Shown: positions 7,932-13,878 of the stretch, piece by piece
Position numbering within the stretch: the first letter of the stretch is position 1
How the letters are laid out: every line of letters begins with the position of its first letter
From: Anaerocolumna sp.
GTDB lineage: Bacteria > Bacillota > Clostridia > Lachnospirales > Lachnospiraceae
DNA: 17,231 nucleotides
Reading direction: 5' to 3'
Assembly: GCA_029256035.1 (NCBI GenBank)
Contig: JAQSYR010000024.1
Location: 1-17,231, forward strand
The notes under the pieces: model-generated
The model's database searches: none
Seen by the model: only the letters and a program-made list of their open reading frames with translations
What the model was told of the DNA's origin: nothing
Made by a program: the position numbers and the translations under genes

Positions 7932-8993
7932 ATGGATTATGGTTACAGCAGGTGCAGCACTGATGAGAGTCGACAAGACATAGACAGACAATGGCATGAA
8001 CTTAAACAGAGAGGTATCAAGGATGAGAACATCTACTGGGAATATGTTTCCGGGAGCAAGGATACCAAGATTGAGTGGAACAGGTTGCTAAGTGTGGTAT
8101 CACCTATGGACTCAATAGCCTGTACAGAGGTCAGCAGATTAACCCGTTCAACTAAACAACTGTGTGAAATAATTAAATTTGCAAGGTCAAAGCAGATAAA
8201 ACTTATTATAGGCACTTTTGTGTGGATTGTACAGGCGAGGCGAGCTAGACCCTATGACTCAGGGCATGATTATGATGTGGGGAGTCTTCGCCGAAATGGA
8301 AAAGTCCATTATCTCTCAGAAAGTTAAAAGCGGAATGGTTAATGCGCCTGTAAAGGTGCAGCAATATGTAGACCTACTACTATAGTTGACAACCTACCCA
8401 ACCTCTTTTTACGACACTACCCTAAATATATAAGCAAAGAAATTAACATATCAGAGCTGGCTCGGCTGTGCAATGTCAGCCGGCAAACCATATATAAATA
8501 TGCAGGTATTTATACCGGGAAACCATTTCGAATAAAACCTATGCTGTTATGTACAAAATGTGGATACAGGCGCTACCTTAAACGCAGCAGCAAACGCCAA
8601 GGCACCTGTCCTTTATGTAATGATATGTTAATACCTACCGACGGCCGTCTTCGGAAGGTTGTTGAGTCCTTATCTATGTCTGAGTATCTGATTGCATTTG
8701 CAATGAGTGATACATATACAACCACAGGGATGTGTACTGCCGAAATCAACATAGGCTTTTGTGAACCTTATGATAATTTCATCTTCTCGGGTCTTCCAAA
8801 ACACTTTGAATTTGTATCTGATCGGTACGGTAACCAAGCCCCATATGCGTTAAATTATGTGCTTAATCATCTTGGTAAGTCTATGTCGATGATTATGTTT
8901 GATTACTACGGACACCCGGAGCGTCACCCACCAACAGATAAGGTACTTAAACAGGCAATTAATGAGCTGTATGCTTGGGCTAAGGATATTTAG
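7932..8993 (+). pseudogene. Serine recombinase with C-terminal zinc ribbon, frameshifted
   Basis: The N-terminal resolvase domain reads from ATG 7932 (GAGAGG about 9 nt upstream). It has YGYSRCSTDESRQDIDRQ with the catalytic serine at residue 9, and the EVSRLTRS motif. The frame breaks near 8223. Conserved resolvase sequence (ELDPMTQGM, then WGVFAEMEKSIISQKVKSG) continues in another frame from 8242, and a further shift near 8345 returns to the first frame. There RPTTIVDNLPN and the HTH ISELARLCNVSRQTIYKY follow, about 8430-8500. The frame then runs without a stop into CTKCGYRR...CPLCNDML, a CxxC-CxxC zinc ribbon, and about 115 further residues ending YAWAKDI. I do not recognise this last part. 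At least two frameshifts mean full-length recombinase is not made. Confidence 0.85.
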
Positions 8994-9320
8994 GAGACAA
9001 AGTGGTCCGTGTATATATTAGGGGGTTGGCTCTGATAGGCCAATATAATCTATATAAATTATCAGTCTTCGCCAAGAACGTATACGGATGTTTTTCTTAA
9101 TAGCAAAAACGTATATGAAATTATCTGTCTTCTTTAAAACGTATAATGAAGCTTCATTCTATAATAAAAAATAAAGATAAATCAGCTATAAGTCCTGTGT
9201 TTGAGGATGTTACGGCTGTTTTACTGTGTATAGGTGGAATAGGATAATTTTTTGCTATTTTTTCGTTTGCTTATCATTGCCTTAAACTTGTTCACTTTTC
9301 CCCTTAATATTTTTACACAA
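8994..9320. other. Gene-free stretch with spaced AACGTATA repeats
   Basis: No coding frame is convincing here. Features are the AACGTATA repeats (9077-9145), a 14-bp perfect palindrome and, from about 9240, T-rich sequence leading into the terminator of the minus-strand nuclease and RNA cassette. Confidence 0.5.
9077..9145 (+). repeat. AACGTATA repeated three times at 30-31 bp spacing
   Basis: AACGTATA stands at 9077, 9108 and 9138, about three helical turns apart. The first and third copies share a longer upstream block, AAATTATC-W-GTCTTC, 61 bp apart. The palindrome AATGAAG/CTTCATT (9145-9158) overlaps the end. This fits a multi-site protein-binding array, for example recombinase, regulator or iteron sites. 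The binding protein is unknown. Confidence 0.5.
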
Positions 9321-9324
9321 CAAA

Positions 9325-9352
9325 AAGCACCTACCTTTTATAGTAGATGCTT
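9325..9352 (-). terminator. Terminator of the nuclease and RNA cassette
   Basis: On the minus strand, AAGCATCTAC and GTAGGTGCTT form a stem with one A-C mismatch around an 8-nt loop, followed by TTTTTGTTG. It lies 9 nt after the closing stem of the candidate RNA. Confidence 0.75.
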
Positions 9353-9361
9353 AAATATTTA

Positions 9362-9460
9362 ATATAAGTTATTTCGTGGGGCGGCACTCCCATCATCTCT
9401 TTAAGACCTATGCAAGCATAGGAGCGATAGCAGCCTATTCTATCCTCAAATAACTTATAT
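9362..9460 (-). ncRNA. Candidate structured RNA downstream of the nuclease gene
   Basis: A 13-bp perfect stem (ATATAAGTTATTT, 9460-9448, with AAATAACTTATAT, 9374-9362) closes a 73-nt GC-richer core in otherwise AT-rich sequence. The core holds the hairpin CCTATG-CTTG-CATAGG (9407-9422), a GATAG/CTATC hairpin (9426-9444) and a G/C-rich segment GGGAGTGCCGCCCCAC (9391-9376). A terminator follows. No coding frame explains it. I do not recognise it as a named RNA family. It lies 60 nt after the nuclease stop on the same strand, so it may be the 3' part of that transcript or processed from it. Confidence 0.6.
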
Positions 9461-9520
9461 AATTACTATATGCAATAAATTCACTTTCTATAATTATATT
9501 ACCATCAGTTATAAAAACAG

Positions 9521-9967
9521 TCAAGTGATTTCTTTGTATTTCCATGCTCTATTATTCTCAATGTAATTTTGAAGCTGACTATCTCTTAAGGGATACATCG
9601 TTCTATAACCCATTTTACCATCACCCGAAATTCTTACAGCAACAGTTACATATTTTGTATATTTCCTTATAAAACATATACTATCATCATTTGGATTTAT
9701 ACTGATATAGTCTGGGTTTTGTATAATATCAGGAATATCTTCTAAGCATTTATCAAATTCCTCACTGCTTGAAAAATCCTTCCTATGTTTTTCAGTATAT
9801 TTTACTCTGTCGCTCCAAAATAAAATATCTTTATCAGAAGACAATCTATCTTTAAGCTCTGGTTTTTGTTTTGAAATAAAATTAATAATATTGCAATCCA
9901 ATTTACCAATTGGAACATATTTAATTTTATCAGAAAAAGTAGCAATATCTAATTTTCTTATGCCCAT
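9521..9967 (-). CDS. Small BECR-fold nuclease-like protein (possible toxin)
   Basis: This is a 148-residue cytoplasmic protein with no membrane segment. The layout resembles the phage Barnase/EndoU/ColicinE5-D/RelE-like (PBECR) nucleases: a histidine-bearing helix (VKYTEKHRKDF, H61), a helix ending IPDIIQNPDYI (78-88), then beta strands SICFIRKY (97-104) and VTVAVRIS (107-114), then GYRTMYPLRDSQLQNYI (120-136). Relatives are often RNA-cutting domains of phages or toxins. The start is ATG 9967 because GAGGG lies 8 nt upstream; the frame is open to 10039 without a better site. It is followed by the candidate RNA at 9362-9460. Family placement rests on pattern memory, and activity is unproven. 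Confidence 0.6.
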   Translation of the reverse strand: MGIRKLDIATFSDKIKYVPIGKLDCNIINFISKQKPELKDRLSSDKDILFWSDRVKYTEKHRKDFSSSEEFDKCLEDIPDIIQNPDYISINPNDDSICFIRKYTKYVTVAVRISGDGKMGYRTMYPLRDSQLQNYIENNRAWKYKEIT

Positions 9968-9998
9968 TTCAATTTCCCTCATTCGTACATAATAATTA

Positions 9999-10027
9999 AT
10001 TATATACCAAATAGTGCTAAAAGTGAA
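9999..10027 (-). promoter_or_regulatory. Predicted promoter of the nuclease-like gene
   Basis: On the minus strand, TTCACT (10022-10027), a 17-nt spacer and TATAAT (9999-10004) lie about 32 nt ahead of the ATG. The -10 box is perfect; the -35 box is weak (4 of 6). Confidence 0.5.
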
Positions 10028-10039
10028 TACTTGTATCAA

Positions 10040-10240
10040 AATATTACCAGAAAGGCATCAATCGAAATGATACCTTCCATTATTCAATATGTATTACTCT
10101 TGTAGCAGTTTTAAATCTATCATCGGCGTTCTACAGTAGTTTATGTCCCGTATCTCATTTTGCGTCCATATACAAAAAATTAAAGTACTATGCCTTAAAC
10201 AAACAACTATCTTATTGAATATTTGAAATAGATAGTTGTT
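10040..10240. other. Gene-free stretch with a hairpin near the right island end
   Basis: No gene is seen. AACAACTATCT (10202-10212) pairs perfectly with AGATAGTTGTT (10230-10240) across 17 nt, directly abutting the right GATTACA cluster. It has no T tract on the plus strand and only a mixed TGTTTG run on the minus strand. It could be an old terminator of a lost gene or part of the recombination site. Confidence 0.4.
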
Positions 10241-10271
10241 GATTACACTTTTAGATTACACCTTGATTACA
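10241..10271 (+). repeat. Three GATTACA motifs, right island end
   Basis: GATTACAC occurs at 10241, 10254 and 10265 in direct orientation, mirroring the three GATTACAT copies at 166, 186 and 198. A perfect 9-bp inverted repeat, CTTAAAGAA (10272-10280) with TTCTTTAAG (10300-10308), follows before the attachment core. Confidence 0.5.
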
Positions 10272-10325
10272 CTTAAAGAAGATGCAGTGCAAATCCCCTT
10301 TCTTTAAGCCTATTTCTGAATCATA

Positions 10326-10353
10326 GTACGGGTTCAAGTCCCGTCGACTGCAT
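10326..10353 (+). repeat. Right attachment site, displaced tRNA-Leu 3' end
   Basis: This carries a T arm (CGGG-TTCAAGT-CCCG) and the acceptor strand TCGACTGCA of a tRNA-Leu with no 5' part, matching 72-99 at 26 of 28 positions. It is followed within about 20 nt by a terminator, as expected for the original 3' end of the tRNA gene before insertion. Confidence 0.8.
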
Positions 10354-10373
10354 ATAGCGGAATGAATATCTGC

Positions 10374-10407
10374 AAAAAAACCTTGTAAACTATTTACAAG
10401 GTTTTTT
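10374..10407. terminator. Bidirectional terminator at the island/chromosome border
   Basis: AAAAAACCTTGTAAA pairs with TTTACAAGGTTTTTT, with a loop of 3 nt and T tracts on both strands. It was probably the original tRNA-Leu terminator on the plus strand, and it also ends the diguanylate cyclase transcript on the minus strand. Confidence 0.85.
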
Positions 10408-10462
10408 ATGTTGAAATCATTTCTTAATTCTATTCTTTATAATGGGTCTAGACCATCTTTTA

Positions 10463-10549
10463 CTATGAATTAAGGCTAGATTGCTTCTTCGAAAGATAAG
10501 GAAACGCCTGTATATCATCTTGTAACATATGGCCAACAATAACTTTATA
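10463..10549 (-). pseudogene. Out-of-frame last helix of the cyclase hemerythrin domain
   Basis: Just past the cyclase stop codon, the +1 frame reads YKVIVGHMLQDDIQAFPYL and ends at TAG 10463-10465. This matches the usual fourth helix of bacterial hemerythrin domains, which supplies the H-xxxx-D iron ligands (here GHMLQDD), the part the cyclase lacks. Confidence 0.7.
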
Positions 10550-12080
10550 ATGCAGATGCTTTTAACTCACCTTTAAAATAGGATTCTCGTAATTTAAGGG
10601 TTTCTTCCAAAAGCTCACTATGTATCTCCTTATGTTGCTCATAATTTGGGTAATTGGCGATTTTTAGTAATTCTTCTTCATAAGAAAAATGCTTTTTCAT
10701 ATGATTAATCAGCAAATGTAATTGTATCAGCATTTTCTCCTGATCTGTTTCAGATAGTCCCATATGAATTAGTGCATTCCCAAGCTCTAACAGGACTTTA
10801 TGATGATCATCAATTTCTCTATTCCCACTTTCCCACTCTCTACGCCATTCTATATGAATAGATGCCAGGGCAAGTTTTTCATCTTCTGCTGCTACAACTA
10901 CTCGGTTTCTGCCAGATTCTTTTGCTTTATATAATGCTTTATCTGCTTCTTTATAAGCAATTTCCAACGCATCATTTCTTTCCGCTTTTATTTGAGCTAC
11001 TCCTATACTTATAGTAGTATTTAATTCTTTTTCGCTTACTATTAAAATATGTTCCTCAATAATTTCTCTAAGTTTTTCAGCAATTTCCTTTGCCTCAGTT
11101 ATGGATACATGGGTTAGCAGAATCAAAAATTCTTCCCCTCCCCACCTTGCTACAACATCACTGTCCCTTACATTTTTCTTAAGTAAGAAAGTCACTTCTT
11201 TGATGACTGCATCTCCAACAGGATGTCCATAGGTATCGTTGAAATATTTAAAATGGTCTATGTCAATTAAAAGAATACTAGAATCATAACCATAGCGACT
11301 CATAGATGATATTTCCTGCTTAATTAATTCTTCTCCTCTTCTTCTGTTACAAAGAGATGTCATAGGATCACAGAAAGCAAGATATTCAAGGACCTCGTTT
11401 TTTTCTTCTAGTTCCTTTTGTTGGGCAGCAATATGCCTTTTTTGCTGGATATGGGCTGAAGCAGACTTCCATGATATTATGGAAAGGCAGATACCAATAG
11501 CAACTGCTGCTATTCCATTTACCCTGTTAGACAATAAAATGGCAGTATTGGTCTGAGCTAAACCAAGTCCAATAAATAATACAACATAGCTTGCCATATA
11601 GGTAATGACCGCAAATAGGGGCCTGAGTAAAAATACAGCTCCAATCATAGTGCATACGATTAAAAAAGCTATTATATTTTTTGATATCATCTGGTCAATA
11701 CACGCTACTATGATTCCAAAACCAAGTACAATAAAAATGGTCATATATTGCAGAGTTACCAAAAGGCCAATATTTTTCTTCCTCCTAAGTAATTTGGACA
11801 AAATTCCAATCAATCCCATTATACTAAACACTGTATAATGGCTTATTTTTAGCCAGGTTTGCCACTCTACTTCTGTAGAAATATTATTAGAAAGATTTTT
11901 AAAGCTCACAAGGATAATTGCCACTATATTCGTTATCATTGTTAAAGCAGATACGTAGAATACTCTCCTTGCATTCAATAGTACCATTTCATCTTTCACA
12001 GATAAATATTCCATTGATTTATCTGCAATGTATGATTTTAATTTATGAATTATATTTTGCTTACTATCTCTGCTGTTCAA
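10545..12080 (-). CDS. Membrane diguanylate cyclase with truncated hemerythrin domain
   Basis: It makes cyclic di-GMP from two GTP at the membrane. The 511 residues have an N-terminal block of about five or six membrane helices (40-205), a linker helix (about 210-230), a GGDEF domain with active-site GGEEF (314-318) and an inhibitory-site RxxD (R305-D308). A C-terminal hemerythrin domain follows, with ID-D-HH (H427), H460, HFSYE (H464, E468) and HKEIH (H483, H487). This di-iron domain would sense oxygen or redox state. It ends before its last helix, whose sequence is present out of frame at 10463-10549, so iron binding is probably impaired while the cyclase may still work. The start is TTG 12080 behind AGAGGAG. 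It is transcribed alone, toward the island border. Confidence 0.9.
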   Translation of the reverse strand: MNSRDSKQNIIHKLKSYIADKSMEYLSVKDEMVLLNARRVFYVSALTMITNIVAIILVSFKNLSNNISTEVEWQTWLKISHYTVFSIMGLIGILSKLLRRKKNIGLLVTLQYMTIFIVLGFGIIVACIDQMISKNIIAFLIVCTMIGAVFLLRPLFAVITYMASYVVLFIGLGLAQTNTAILLSNRVNGIAAVAIGICLSIISWKSASAHIQQKRHIAAQQKELEEKNEVLEYLAFCDPMTSLCNRRRGEELIKQEISSMSRYGYDSSILLIDIDHFKYFNDTYGHPVGDAVIKEVTFLLKKNVRDSDVVARWGGEEFLILLTHVSITEAKEIAEKLREIIEEHILIVSEKELNTTISIGVAQIKAERNDALEIAYKEADKALYKAKESGRNRVVVAAEDEKLALASIHIEWRREWESGNREIDDHHKVLLELGNALIHMGLSETDQEKMLIQLHLLINHMKKHFSYEEELLKIANYPNYEQHKEIHSELLEETLKLRESYFKGELKASAL

Positions 12081-12128
12081 GTGCTATCTCCTCTCTACGG
12101 GGGATTATTCTGCTTCATCTATAGGTCT

Positions 12129-12157
12129 AATATATCATAAACACTAGAAATTGAAAA
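12129..12157 (-). promoter_or_regulatory. Possible promoter of the diguanylate cyclase
   Basis: On the minus strand, TATATT (12129-12134) lies 17 nt after TTTTCA (12152-12157), about 50 nt before the TTG start. The -35 match is weak. Confidence 0.4.
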
Positions 12158-12205
12158 CAGCTTTATAAAAATTATGCCATATTTTGTCGGATAAAGAAAA
12201 TTAAA

Positions 12206-12247
12206 AAGGCTTAATCCCAAGAAACAAGTTCTCAAGATTATAGCCTT
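12206..12247 (-). terminator. Terminator of the infC-rpmI-rplT operon
   Basis: On the minus strand, AAGGCT-ATAATCTTGAGAA folds onto TTTCTTGGGATTA-AGCCTT as a long stem with a few mismatches, followed by TTTTAATTTTC. It lies about 105 nt past the rplT stop. Confidence 0.75.
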
Positions 12248-12255
12248 CCTTAATT

Positions 12256-12330
12256 TTTATCATAAATAATTTATTGAATTATTATCATAAATTATTTTGA
12301 TAAATTATTTTTTTATATTTTTAATATAAA
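12256..12330. repeat. AT-rich repeats between rplT and its terminator
   Basis: ATCATAAATAATTTATT and ATTATCATAAATTATTTTGA-like units recur in an almost purely A/T stretch. It contains no gene. It is the 3' untranslated part of the rplT transcript. Confidence 0.5.
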
Positions 12331-12351
12331 TTTTCTATGTTAGATCCTGAA

Positions 12352-12708
12352 TTAAGCTATTTTAGATTTTGCAACTTCTGCTAAAGAAGTGAAGCCAGCA
12401 GGATCGTTAATAGCCATGTCAGATAACATTTTTCTATTAATTTCAACACCAGCAACTTTTAAGCCGTGCATTAATTTGCTGTATGAAAGTCCGTTCATTC
12501 TAGCAGCAGCATTGATTCTTGCGATCCATAACTGTCTGAATTGTCTCTTTCTTTGTCTTCTTCCTGCGAAAGAAGAAGTTAAAGCTCTCATAACTGATTG
12601 TTTAGCTACTCTATATTGTTTAGATCTAGCGCCTCTGTAACCTTTTGCTAGCTTTAATACTCTATTATGTCTTTTTTTAGCGTTCATTCCGCCTTTAATT
12701 CTTGCCAT
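12352..12708 (-). CDS. rplT: 50S ribosomal protein L20
   Basis: A 118-residue, very basic 23S rRNA-binding protein needed early in large-subunit assembly. It starts MARIKGGMNAKKRHNR and has the family-typical stretches KGYRGARSKQYR and RQLWIARINAAARMNGLSYS, with full family length. In Firmicutes, L20 also represses its own operon by binding the leader, which is present here at 13655-13840. The ATG follows AAAGGAGGGAA. It is the last gene of infC-rpmI-rplT, 27 nt after rpmI. Confidence 0.97.
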   Translation of the reverse strand: MARIKGGMNAKKRHNRVLKLAKGYRGARSKQYRVAKQSVMRALTSSFAGRRQRKRQFRQLWIARINAAARMNGLSYSKLMHGLKVAGVEINRKMLSDMAINDPAGFTSLAEVAKSKIA

Positions 12709-12735
12709 GTCTTATTTCCCTCCTTTAACCAAATC

Positions 12736-12933
12736 TTATAGATAAGGCATAATCTTCTTCATGTTCTTTAATTTAGTTCCATCTACTAAAGTAGCTTTTC
12801 TAAGATTTCTCTTTCTCTTAGTGCTCTTCTTTGTTAAGATATGGCTTTTGTAAGCTTTCATTCTCTTTAATTGACCTGTTCCTGTTTTTTTGAAGCGCTT
12901 TGCTGCTGATTTACTTGTTTTAATCTTAGGCAT
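12736..12933 (-). CDS. rpmI: 50S ribosomal protein L35
   Basis: A 65-residue highly basic large-subunit protein, MPKIKTSKSAAKRFKKTGTG at the N-terminus, with the typical KSHILTKKSTKRKRNLRKA core. AAGGAGGAAATATC precedes the ATG. It is in the middle of the operon, 134 nt after infC and 27 nt before rplT. Length and sequence are normal. Confidence 0.97.
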   Translation of the reverse strand: MPKIKTSKSAAKRFKKTGTGQLKRMKAYKSHILTKKSTKRKRNLRKATLVDGTKLKNMKKIMPYL

Positions 12934-13067
12934 GATATTTCCTCCTTAATTATGATACAATCAAATTCAATCCCTTATTTTCCCTAAGGTTGTCCAATTG
13001 TCTTATTTTTATTATTTAAGACACTTTACAATCTTTTTTTACTAGCTGCTTTGATTGCAAAATGTTT

Positions 13068-13577
13068 TTAGCGTTTTTCAGTTAGAAACATTATCATGCT
13101 TCTACCTTCTAATTTTGCAGGTTTCTCAACGATTGCTACATCTTCAAGCTTTGAAAAGAAATCATCTAAAATCTGTTTACTGGATCCCATATGCGCCATT
13201 TCACGGCCACGGAAACGAAGAGCAACTTTTACCTTATCACCTTTTGTAATAAACTTACGTGCTTGATTAGCTTTCGTAAGAAGGTCATTATCATCAATGT
13301 TTGGTGACAAACGAATTTCTTTTACATCCGTTACTTTCTGCTTCTTTTTCGCTTCTTTTTCTTTTCTCGCCAGTTCATATCGATACTTACCGTAATCAAT
13401 AATCTTGCATACCGGTGGTTTGGCAGTTGGAGCAATCTTTACCAAGTCAAGATTAGCTTCTTTTGCTAAATTTAAAGCGTCCTTCGAAGACATGATGCCT
13501 AACTGTTCGCCTTCTTCTCCAACTAAACGGATTTCTTTGTCTCTAATCTGCTCATTAATCATTAAATCGTTAATAAT
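13068..13577 (-). CDS. infC: Translation initiation factor IF-3 (AUU start)
   Basis: IF-3 binds the 30S subunit, keeps it apart from 50S and checks the initiator tRNA and start codon. From the chosen start it has 169 residues: an N-domain with INEQIRDKEIRLV, the linker PPVCKIIDYGKYRYE (54-68) with a lysine-rich helix, and a C-domain with RFRGREMAH and EGRSMIMFL. The start is taken as ATT at 13577, 6-7 nt after GGAGGTG; the first ATG (13562) is badly spaced from that site. AUU starts are a known hallmark of infC, letting IF-3 limit its own synthesis. It is the first gene of the operon, behind the L20-type leader. Confidence 0.95.
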   Translation of the reverse strand: MINDLMINEQIRDKEIRLVGEEGEQLGIMSSKDALNLAKEANLDLVKIAPTAKPPVCKIIDYGKYRYELARKEKEAKKKQKVTDVKEIRLSPNIDDNDLLTKANQARKFITKGDKVKVALRFRGREMAHMGSSKQILDDFFSKLEDVAIVEKPAKLEGRSMIMFLTEKR

Positions 13578-13654
13578 AGTACACCTCCATAGGTCTGAAA
13601 ATAAATTGATAAACAACACTTATTGCTATATTGTTGTATAGGGGCAATTTTAGC

Positions 13655-13840
13655 AATAAAAAACGTGGATAGCACAGACCATCCACGTTTCAAGTTCGAT
13701 TACATATCTAAACCAGCCATATCGCTGGAATTATCTTGAAATATTAACCAAAGTCACGCATACACAGGTGCTAAGGTGAGAGTGGATACTCTGCTTTGTT
13801 CTTTTGTAAATCATTAAATTAATATAAATGATTCACAAGC
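13655..13840 (-). promoter_or_regulatory. L20-type leader with attenuator
   Basis: The roughly 270-nt leader of infC contains, on the minus strand, AGAGTATCCACTCTCACC and TTAGCACCTGTGT-like sequence typical of Firmicutes L20 leaders. A terminator follows: AAACGTGGAT (13690-13681) with ATCCACGTTT (13670-13661), 10-nt loop, then TTTATT. In this family, L20 binds a 23S-like fold in the leader and favours the terminator. Assignment rests on position plus these motifs. Confidence 0.8.
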
Positions 13841-13846
13841 TAAATC

Positions 13847-13875
13847 AGTATATCATATTCTAAGTTAACTGTCAA
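13847..13875 (-). promoter_or_regulatory. Promoter of the infC operon
   Basis: On the minus strand, TTGACA (13870-13875), a 17-nt spacer and TATACT (13847-13852). The -35 box begins only 3 nt after the prfC stop codon, with no terminator between. Confidence 0.75.
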
Positions 13876-13878
13876 CAC

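Larger units (their letters stand above)
72..10353. mobile_element. Genomic island of about 10.3 kb inserted at tRNA-Leu 3' end
   Basis: The tRNA-Leu 3' end (72-99) recurs as a 28-bp copy with two mismatches at 10326-10353, the usual trace of site-specific insertion into a tRNA gene by a tyrosine recombinase. Clustered GATTACA motifs lie just inside both ends, like arm-type integrase sites. The cargo is accessory: a type I restriction system, a small membrane peptide, a broken serine recombinase and a nuclease-like gene with a candidate RNA. Core genes resume outside. No integrase, excisionase, replication or conjugation gene is visible, so the island is probably a remnant or is moved in trans. 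The exact crossover point is not known. Confidence 0.78.

Noticed and set aside
8541..8993. Stand-alone 150-residue zinc-ribbon gene
   Set aside because: The frame is open upstream into resolvase HTH sequence and no ribosome site precedes the ATG at 8541, so it is treated as the C-terminal part of the broken recombinase.
9077..9145. CRISPR array
   Set aside because: The repeats are only 8 bp (partly longer in two copies), number three, and no cas gene is present.
10060..10120. Relic of a tyrosine integrase C-terminus (frame reading HYSICITL, like the GHYSI-x-x-TLDTY box)
   Set aside because: Only eight residues resemble the box, the key glycine and tyrosine are missing and nothing upstream looks like an integrase.
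10202..10240. Hairpin as a clear transcription terminator
   Set aside because: The stem is good, but the loop is 17 nt and no T tract follows on the plus strand.
10283..10305. Second vestigial tRNA-Leu T arm (GTGCAAATCCCCT)
   Set aside because: The match is 11 of 13 bases, with no acceptor strand after it; chance is likely.
13695..13705. GATTACA in the infC leader as another integrase arm site
   Set aside because: A single copy in a conserved leader, far from the island; taken as coincidence.
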